A stretch of DNA of 35,871 nt from Sedimentisphaerales bacterium (GTDB lineage Bacteria; Planctomycetota; Phycisphaerae; Sedimentisphaerales; Anaerobacaceae): positions 1 to 35,871 of the forward strand of contig JAFGLV010000140.1 of NCBI GenBank assembly GCA_016927855.1. Direction: 5' to 3'. Of this stretch, positions 27,897 through 35,871 are shown piece by piece (positions within the stretch are counted from its first letter, which is position 1; every line of letters begins with the position of its first letter). Made by a program: the position numbers and the translations under genes. The notes beneath the pieces are model-generated. The model saw only the letters and a program-made list of their open reading frames with translations, made no database searches and had not been told where the DNA came from.

Positions 27897-30581
27897 TCAT
27901 CGAGAACCAGCGGGGGCGAACTTCTGAATGCGCTGGTTGTGGCTATCGCCGACGTAGACGTTGCCTTCCTTGTCCACGGCGATGCCAAGCGGGACATTGA
28001 ACTGGCCCGGAGCCTCGCCGAACTCGCCCCACGCGGTCAGGAATTTGCCGTCGGCGGTGAACTTCTGAATTCGGTGGTTGTTACTGTCGGCGACGAAGAC
28101 ATTGCCCTCCTTGTCCACGGCCACCGCCCCCGGGAAGTGAAACTCTCTATCGTCGCTGCCCTCTTTGCCCCATTGGGCCAGGAACTTGCCGTCGGAGTCG
28201 AATTTCTGGATGCGGCTGTTCTGGCGGTCACATACGTAGACATGACCTGCCCCATCCACCGCAATGCCTTCGGGCGTGTCGAACTGGCCGTCACCGACGC
28301 CCGGGTCGCCCCAACTCGCGACGTATTTGCCTTGCGCGTCGAGTTTGTGGACGCACTCACTGCTTTGGTCGGTTATGTACATATTGCCCGATCCATCCAC
28401 CGCGATTCGGACAGGATACCTGAATTTGTCCTTGGCCGCCTCCGGCACTCCCCACGTGGTGATCAAGTCACCGTTCGGCTGGAACTTCCTGATCGAAGGG
28501 ATGCCATAGCCCCATTCGACGTCGACGCTGTCCACGGCGTAGATCTTGCCGGAGGCATCGACTGCCACACCTCCGAGTTCACTGAAGCCGGCCTCGCGTG
28601 ACGCTGCGATCTGGAACTTTGCCACAGGCTTTCCCTCGGGGGTGAGCTTCCATATCGGTATGCCGCCAACGTACGAGACATATATGCTCCCGACCCTGTC
28701 CACAGCGATCGGCCCGTTGCCAAGTCCTTCTGTTCCTTCCGCTGTCCACGTGCTGGCCAATCTGCCGTCGGCATCATACTTCCTGATCGAACCGCTGGCA
28801 TTGACTCTATTGCCCATGGCGGGCAGGTCATGCGGTGCCGCAGGGCCTGCAACGTAGAGACACCCCGCCCTGTCGACGCACATTCCCCAGACCTTTCCAA
28901 GCCTGTGCCCGGTGAACTTCTCCCGACCATAGGTGCTGATCAAATCGCCTCTGGCGTCGTACTTTTCGACGTGATCCTCGAAGGCATAGTAGCTGTTCCC
29001 GGAAGAATCGACCGCTACCGCACCAGTCAGTGGCATCCCGCGAGGTGTCATTATCTTCTTGGTCCACTTCGTCAGAAACTTGCCGTCGGCGTCGAATTTC
29101 TGCATGCGGTGCGTTTCATTGGCAAGCTGGTCCCCGACCCACACATTGCCCGAATCATCGACCGCGATAAAGACCGGTTTACTGAATTGGCCGTCCCCGG
29201 TGCCTTCCGTTCCCCATTTCGCGAGGAATTTCCCGTCCCCGGTAAACGTCTGCACGCGATTGTTGAACATGTCCACCACATACACGTTGCCCGACGGGCC
29301 GACGGCAATGGCCGCAGCATACCGGAACTGGCCGTCGCCGCTGCCGCCACTACCCCATCGGCCGACAAGTTCTTGATCGCGGTTGTACTTCTGCACCTCG
29401 TTGGCGTCGCCGCAGGCTACGTAGAGGTCCCCGGACGCATCGGTAGCCAAGTCGCTGACCCCAAGCCAGCTTTCGCCGCCCCATTTAGAGATGAACTGGC
29501 CCTCGGAAGTAAACCGCTGGATATGGTATCTCCAGTTATCCGCAACGACGAGGTGGCCTGATGGATCGACGGCAATGCTGCCCGGTTCCACGAACCGACC
29601 GTCTTCGTTGTACGCACTTCCCCACTCCGAGACCACGTTGCCGGCATTGTAGAGCTTCAATACGGCGTGTGATTGCCAGGTAGTCACGTAGACATTCGCG
29701 TGAGAGTCCAAGGCAATTCCATGCGGGGACCCCTTTGCTTTCCATCTGGCAAGAAATTCGCCCTCCGGCGTGAACTTGTGAACGCCGTAGATGTCACGGA
29801 CATAGACGTCTCCTGACCGGTCGATGGCTATGCCATAGGGACGAGAGAAACGGCCCTCCCCTTCGCCCGATGTTCCCCACTTCATGAGGAACTTGCCGAA
29901 AGGGTCGAACTTCTGGACACGATCGTTGAACAGCTCGGTGATGTAGAAGTTGCCTTCCGCATCGATGGCTATCGCCCCAGGCAACTGCAACTGCCGATCT
30001 TCGCTGCCGGCGTCCATCCCCCACTGCACGATGAATTCGCCGTCGGGGGAATACTTTTCAACCGCTGCACGCCGGATGCGACCCTCCTTCTTGACATAGT
30101 CGACGGCGAGCACGAAGATGTTGCCCTCGTCATCCTCCGCCACGTCTATGGACAGATCGGCTTTGTTGACGTCGGGAGCGGTCCTCTCAAACAACCCGAT
30201 GAACTGCCCGTAGGGCGTGAACCTCTGAATCCGACTGGTGGTAGCATCGGTTCGGTTATCTTCGTCGACGACATAAACAGTTCCTGACCGGCCCACCTTC
30301 ACAAAACGAAGGGAACGGAACTGTCCGTTTCCCTGGCCGGGGCTGCCCCATTGGGTGATGAACCGGCCTTGGGAGTCGAACTTTTTGATGCGGTAGTTGC
30401 CGCTGTCACCGACGTAGACGTTGTCTGACTGGTCCACGGCGACGCCGAACGGCTGATAGAAGTGCCATCCCTGCGGCAACTCCGGCCAGATCTTGACGAC
30501 ATGGTACGCTTGCTCCGCCCGGAGGAACCCTGAGAACATCCCCAGCACCGTTGTCGCAACGAGCAGTGTTATCGCGCGCAT
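27897..30581 (-). CDS. Exported NHL-repeat protein with 18 repeats
   Basis: The 894-residue protein has a signal peptide (about 1-22, ending FLRA) and then nothing but NHL-type beta-propeller repeats of about 45 residues with the pattern P-x-G-I-A-V-D-x-x-G-N-V-Y-V-x-D ... R-I-Q-K-F-x-x-D-G-K-F-L-x-x-W-G. Eighteen repeats can be counted by eye, enough for three six-bladed propellers. The last repeat (IAVDKEGNVYVGDSHNQRIQ) lacks its outer strands, which the segment after the signal peptide may supply. NHL propellers bind proteins, sugars or RNA. The start at 30581 has GGGAGGTGA just upstream and is preferred to ATG 30596. It lies 39 bases after the anti-sigma gene, so it is a probable target of that sigma system. 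Confidence 0.92.
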   Translation of the reverse strand: MRAITLLVATTVLGMFSGFLRAEQAYHVVKIWPELPQGWHFYQPFGVAVDQSDNVYVGDSGNYRIKKFDSQGRFITQWGSPGQGNGQFRSLRFVKVGRSGTVYVVDEDNRTDATTSRIQRFTPYGQFIGLFERTAPDVNKADLSIDVAEDDEGNIFVLAVDYVKKEGRIRRAAVEKYSPDGEFIVQWGMDAGSEDRQLQLPGAIAIDAEGNFYITELFNDRVQKFDPFGKFLMKWGTSGEGEGRFSRPYGIAIDRSGDVYVRDIYGVHKFTPEGEFLARWKAKGSPHGIALDSHANVYVTTWQSHAVLKLYNAGNVVSEWGSAYNEDGRFVEPGSIAVDPSGHLVVADNWRYHIQRFTSEGQFISKWGGESWLGVSDLATDASGDLYVACGDANEVQKYNRDQELVGRWGSGGSGDGQFRYAAAIAVGPSGNVYVVDMFNNRVQTFTGDGKFLAKWGTEGTGDGQFSKPVFIAVDDSGNVWVGDQLANETHRMQKFDADGKFLTKWTKKIMTPRGMPLTGAVAVDSSGNSYYAFEDHVEKYDARGDLISTYGREKFTGHRLGKVWGMCVDRAGCLYVAGPAAPHDLPAMGNRVNASGSIRKYDADGRLASTWTAEGTEGLGNGPIAVDRVGSIYVSYVGGIPIWKLTPEGKPVAKFQIAASREAGFSELGGVAVDASGKIYAVDSVDVEWGYGIPSIRKFQPNGDLITTWGVPEAAKDKFRYPVRIAVDGSGNMYITDQSSECVHKLDAQGKYVASWGDPGVGDGQFDTPEGIAVDGAGHVYVCDRQNSRIQKFDSDGKFLAQWGKEGSDDREFHFPGAVAVDKEGNVFVADSNNHRIQKFTADGKFLTAWGEFGEAPGQFNVPLGIAVDKEGNVYVGDSHNQRIQKFAPAGSR

Positions 30582-30620
30582 TTGTTCACCTCCCATTGGC
30601 TCTTCAAGTCCGTTGATATT

Positions 30621-31196
30621 TTAGAGGTTGCCTTGTGTCTTCGGGCCTTCGTACCCTTGAGACCTAACCGACGCCCTCTGCGACGGTGAGAAGCGGTTGA
30701 CGCGCTCCTCCAACTCGGCCATGCGGAAGTACAGCGCAGAAATCGCCTTCCGCTGTCGCTCCTCGGATTCCGCCAGTTGTCTCTGCTCGTGGATGGCCGC
30801 GACCTGTTGCTCGGCGGTCCCGAGCTTGGCCCGCAACTCTTTCGCCGTTCTGTTCAGAGCCAAGCACGTCAGCGCCAACAGGCCGATGGTCAGCACTGCC
30901 GCCCAGCGCATCAGCCCTCCGGTCCTTGGGAATCGTTTCCTGCACCCTGCACGTACCTTCGTGTGATCGGCGCCACCATCCCTGACTCTGTCGAGAACCA
31001 TCTGGCCGACCGCCTGGGACAAGCGCGGCAGTGGAGCGCACGCCGTGCCCCGCCTGATACGAATCAGGTCCAGACAAAACGCCCGGCAGTCCAGGCACTC
31101 CCGAAGGTGACCCGCCACGGACCGGAGGTCATCGTCCCCGGCCTCGTTGTCGAAGAGAGCCACCATCTTCATTTGATATTCGTTGCAGAAATCCAT
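30621..31196 (-). CDS. Anti-sigma factor with zinc-binding domain and coiled coil
   Basis: The 191-residue protein begins with an anti-sigma zinc domain: Cys4, then His30-x3-Cys34-x2-Cys37 (GHLRECLDCRAF). One membrane helix follows at about 95-114 (LMRWAAVLTIGLLALTCLAL). The outer part is a coiled coil (KELRAKLGTAEQQVAAIHEQ, about 118-175) with a short basic tail. It directly follows an ECF sigma gene with a 34-base gap and precedes the NHL gene. The expected role is to hold the sigma factor at the membrane until a signal comes. Confidence 0.88.
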   Translation of the reverse strand: MDFCNEYQMKMVALFDNEAGDDDLRSVAGHLRECLDCRAFCLDLIRIRRGTACAPLPRLSQAVGQMVLDRVRDGGADHTKVRAGCRKRFPRTGGLMRWAAVLTIGLLALTCLALNRTAKELRAKLGTAEQQVAAIHEQRQLAESEERQRKAISALYFRMAELEERVNRFSPSQRASVRSQGYEGPKTQGNL

Positions 31197-31230
31197 CGTT
31201 CACCTCACATTCGTCGATATGCCTGCGTCG

Positions 31231-31797
31231 CTAGCCTTTTCCGCCGCCGAGAAGATCGTTTCGTAAGGGCCGCAGCAGTTCACGCAGCCTCCTGACGGCT
31301 TGGACCTTCCTTGAGCTGACGGTCCCCACGGGACAGTCCAGGACCTCCGCCACCTGTTTGTATGACATGCCTTCCTGCTCGCTCAGAACATAGACGAGCC
31401 GCTGGGGCTCCGGGAGCCGGGCCACCGCCTCCTGCACCGCGGTCTGAAGTTCCCCGGCGACCAATTGCCTGTCCGACCCAGAGGAGGGGGCTTCGGATGC
31501 AGGTGCCTGTTGACAATCCGTCCGGCGGTCCTGTTTCTGCTGCTCGTGAAGAAAGTGATTCTTGGCAATCTGAAACAAGTACGTGGAGAACCTGCCTGTC
31601 GGCTCATAGCGCACACGTGCTTTCCATAACCGCAGGAAGGCCTCCTGGGTTCCGTCCTCTGCCTGTTGCCTGTCCGCCGAAAGCCGCCAATAGAAGGCAA
31701 ATACCCGCTGTTCATAACGGCGGAACAACTCCTCGAAGGCAGAAGTGTCCTGCTTCTGCACCAGAGACATCAGTTCCTCGTCGGTGTAGGTGTCCAT
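31231..31797 (-). CDS. ECF-family RNA polymerase sigma factor
   Basis: The 188-residue protein has sigma region 2 (DTSAFEELFRRYEQRVFAFY, AEDGTQEAFLRLWKARVRY, FSTYLFQIAKNHFLHEQQK) and region 4 (LPEPQRLVYVLSEQEGMSYK, QVAEVLDCPVGTVSSRKVQA). The frame is open upstream to 31935, but the ATG at 31797 begins at the conserved domain (MDTYTDEELMSLVQKQD). Neither start has a strong Shine-Dalgarno. It heads the operon with the zinc anti-sigma gene, the NHL protein and an exported protein. Regulation by its own product is likely but no promoter motif could be fixed. Confidence 0.92.
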   Translation of the reverse strand: MDTYTDEELMSLVQKQDTSAFEELFRRYEQRVFAFYWRLSADRQQAEDGTQEAFLRLWKARVRYEPTGRFSTYLFQIAKNHFLHEQQKQDRRTDCQQAPASEAPSSGSDRQLVAGELQTAVQEAVARLPEPQRLVYVLSEQEGMSYKQVAEVLDCPVGTVSSRKVQAVRRLRELLRPLRNDLLGGGKG

Positions 31798-32074
31798 AGA
31801 GAAGCACGCCTTCGAATGCCACAGCGCTATGTACAAAGGTATAACCCTGCCGCGCCTCGAAAACTCATTCATCCTGAGAATTTGTTGACCCGTCCGGCTG
31901 GTTCTGGGAATGAGAAAGCCGGCGGCAGCGTTCAAAGGGCCTCAACTCTGAACGGAGAGGGCGGCGCAAAGAAAAGAGGCTGCTGGGCGGACCATGCAGC
32001 CTCTCCGTGTGGTCCGGGTCTCGACACGTGCGTTTACGGCCGCGACGTATCGATGTCCCGGGTTGGACACAGGG

Positions 32075-34237
<2,163 letters not shown>

Positions 34238-35419
34238 CTACTGAAACAGTTGCGGCGCGAACTCGTTGAGATAGTCGCGCCAATTGATCCAGGTGTGACC
34301 GCCGGCGCTCTCCTTGAAGGTCACGTCGAAGTTGTGCTTCTTCAGTGCCGCGACCGTGGCACGCGAAGTTTCGATGAGGAAGTCCTCACTGCCGGTGCCG
34401 AACCAGATGAGCTTGATCCCCTTCTTCAGGTCGGCGTTGTCGAGCACGTCCTTGTTCTGCTCTTCCCAATTCTGGCCGGCGTTGCCGCCCATGCCGCCGC
34501 GACCGCCGCCGGTGATGCCGAAGACGCCCGAGCTGAAGACACCGATGTAGGCGTATTCGTCCAGAGCGTCAATCGCGAGATTGATCGTTTGCATGCCGCC
34601 CATGGACAGGCCGGCGATCGCGCGGTTCTTTTGATCGGTGTAGACGCGGTAATTCTTCTCGATGTACGGCCGGATGTCGTTGCGGAAGTCCAGCGTGAAT
34701 TCATCGACGGTCGGTCGCTCGCCGCCGCGCCCGCCGAACATAGACGCGCCTGCGTGTCCGGCAGGCATCACAACGACCATCGGTTTGGCCTTGCCGGCCG
34801 CGATCAGGTTGTCCAGAATGAACCCGGCGCGCCCGACCGACGTCCACGAATCGTCACAATCGCCTGCGCCGTGCAGCAGGTAGAAGACCGGGAATTTGCC
34901 CTGACCCGACTCATAGCCCGGCGGGGTGTAAACGCGCATCCGGCGGAAACGCTTGAGCGACTTCGAGTAGTACGTCACTTCCGCCACCGCCCCGCGCGGC
35001 ACGTCCTTGGTATCCATGAAATCCGAGCCCGGCACATACACCAGGCTCCAGGTGTTCGCGTTGGATTCGCTGGTCGAGGGATTACGCGGGTCGATCACCG
35101 AGACGCCGTCCACGTTGAAGTTGTAGCGGTAGGCGCCCGCCTGGATCGGACCCAACGTCACTTCCCAGACGCCGTTCGGGTCCTTCTTCATCTCAGCGCC
35201 ACGGCCGAGATCGGGAATGTCACTGCCGGACAGTTGCACCGAGTCGGCATTCGGCGCCAGGATGCGGAACGTAACGTGCCGGTCGGCCGCCACTTCCGGC
35301 GAGACGACCCGAGGTCCGCGCGGACCGAATTGCGCCTGTGCCGGCGTCACCAGAATCAATACCAGTGCGGCCATCGTCAGGAGGGCCATGAGGGGGATGG
35401 ATGCTCTGCGTGCGTTCAT
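34238..35419 (-). CDS. Secreted CE1-type esterase with N-terminal E-set domain
   Basis: The 393-residue protein has a signal peptide (about 1-30, ending PAQAQ), an immunoglobulin-like E-set domain (about 45-130, FRILAPNADSVQLSG, GAYRYNFNVDG) as seen in many feruloyl and acetyl esterases, and an alpha/beta-hydrolase domain. The catalytic residues are Ser272 in GLSMGGM, an acidic residue in GTGSEDF (345-346) and His375 in SAGGHTW. A glycine-rich loop lies at about 311-326. AAGGAG precedes the ATG at 35419. It stands between the MarR gene and the tandem esterase and shares the same domain type, so both probably act on one substrate, such as esterified xylan or a related glycan. Confidence 0.92.
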   Translation of the reverse strand: MNARRASIPLMALLTMAALVLILVTPAQAQFGPRGPRVVSPEVAADRHVTFRILAPNADSVQLSGSDIPDLGRGAEMKKDPNGVWEVTLGPIQAGAYRYNFNVDGVSVIDPRNPSTSESNANTWSLVYVPGSDFMDTKDVPRGAVAEVTYYSKSLKRFRRMRVYTPPGYESGQGKFPVFYLLHGAGDCDDSWTSVGRAGFILDNLIAAGKAKPMVVVMPAGHAGASMFGGRGGERPTVDEFTLDFRNDIRPYIEKNYRVYTDQKNRAIAGLSMGGMQTINLAIDALDEYAYIGVFSSGVFGITGGGRGGMGGNAGQNWEEQNKDVLDNADLKKGIKLIWFGTGSEDFLIETSRATVAALKKHNFDVTFKESAGGHTWINWRDYLNEFAPQLFQ

Positions 35420-35449
35420 CGTTCTTCTCCTTACAGCGTCGATTTTGAA

Positions 35450-35871
35450 TTATGCGCGCGCGGCAGTCGCCGCCTTCGATCGAGATCGGGTCCGGCCTTT
35501 CGTCTGCGTCATGGCCTTCGAGACGTGCGTGAGCAGTTCGACCAGCACGTCGGTCTCCTGCGGCTCCAGGACCGCCACGATATGCTCTCGTATCGGCTCG
35601 CTTACCCTCCATAGTCTCTTGAGCGCCAGTCGTCCCTTAGGGGTCAGTGTGACGCTGCGTGCCCGACCGTCGGTGGGGTGCTGATCGCGTGCGATCAGGC
35701 CGCGTCTTTCCAGGAGCACGAGCATGGCGCGAACGGTATTGGCGTCGGAGGAGGCCCGCCGGACAAGCTGCTGCTGAGTGATCCCATCCTCCTCGCCCAG
35801 CAGCGCCAAGAGCACGAACTGGTCAGCGGTCACGCCGCGCTTGCCGCAGCGTGCATCGGTCTGGCGGTGCA
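35450..35871 (-). CDS. MarR-family transcriptional regulator, 5' end cut by window
   Basis: The visible part is a winged helix-turn-helix protein of the MarR family: TADQFVLLALLGEEDGITQQ, then the recognition helix region SSDANTVRAMLVLLERRGLI and the wing ARDQHPTDGRARSVTLTPKG, followed by a C-terminal dimerisation helix and a basic Lys/Arg/Ala tail. The frame stays open to the window edge, past a GTG at 35833, and family members have about 20-30 more residues before this point, so the gene is partial. It lies 30 bases upstream of the esterase genes and may regulate them in response to a small phenolic ligand, as MarR proteins often do. That last point is inference. Confidence 0.88.
   Translation of the reverse strand, partial: HRQTDARCGKRGVTADQFVLLALLGEEDGITQQQLVRRASSDANTVRAMLVLLERRGLIARDQHPTDGRARSVTLTPKGRLALKRLWRVSEPIREHIVAVLEPQETDVLVELLTHVSKAMTQTKGRTRSRSKAATAARA

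Overview
The window looks like a chromosomal piece of a Planctomycetota bacterium, most likely from the Phycisphaerae side. That is inferred from the dnaN-dciA-gyrB order, high-GC coding sequence, many secreted proteins, ECF sigma/anti-sigma operons that drive NHL-repeat and other exported proteins, DUF11 lipoproteins, CE1 esterases and small envelope-stress proteins. No rRNA, tRNA or CRISPR array was seen. dnaN is cut by the left edge and a MarR regulator by the right edge.

Layout. Positions 1-4088 (+): replication block dnaN (partial), dciA-like, gyrB, ending in a hairpin shared with the convergent neighbour. 4150-6466 (-): ECF sigma factor, membrane protein (probable anti-sigma) and exported protein, tightly coupled. 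6770-8953 (+): TPR lipoprotein, a strong intrinsic terminator, then a tagaturonate epimerase (UxaE) homologue. 9002-11962 (-): a three-gene overlapping operon of U32-family Fe-S-type protein, SAM methyltransferase and type III polyketide synthase. 12191-13645 (-): secreted GH30 glycosidase. 13834-15654 (-): Mrr-type nuclease with two N-terminal membrane helices. 15721-16561: a broken DUF1905/YdeI gene between two copies of a 49-base direct repeat. 16695-19154 (+): ftsK.

19175-22864 (mostly -): small envelope and stress genes (entericidin-type lipoproteins, DUF1328, glycine-rich protein, DUF4332, aquaporin) with a decayed MazF-type toxin-antitoxin pair among them. 23072-24670 (-): DUF11-repeat lipoprotein. 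25273-26613 (+): thrC. 26782-31797 (-): second ECF operon, sigma, zinc-type anti-sigma, an 18-repeat NHL protein and an exported protein. 32075-35871 (-): MarR regulator followed by two secreted CE1-type esterases, one with two esterase domains, the second of which has lost its nucleophile.

How it fits together. The exported GH30, the CE1 esterases and UxaE suggest use of plant or algal heteropolysaccharides, with side-group removal outside and hexuronate handling inside. The two ECF systems probably control envelope or surface proteins. The most unusual unit is the U32-methyltransferase-type III PKS operon. Related PKS operons often carry a flavin monooxygenase, and U32 proteins related to UbiU/UbiV support oxygen-independent hydroxylation of quinone precursors, so this operon may make a methylated, hydroxylated alkyl-phenol or quinone without oxygen. 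That is inference from gene content. Three independent internal deletions (toxin-antitoxin, YdeI, second esterase domain) are also notable.
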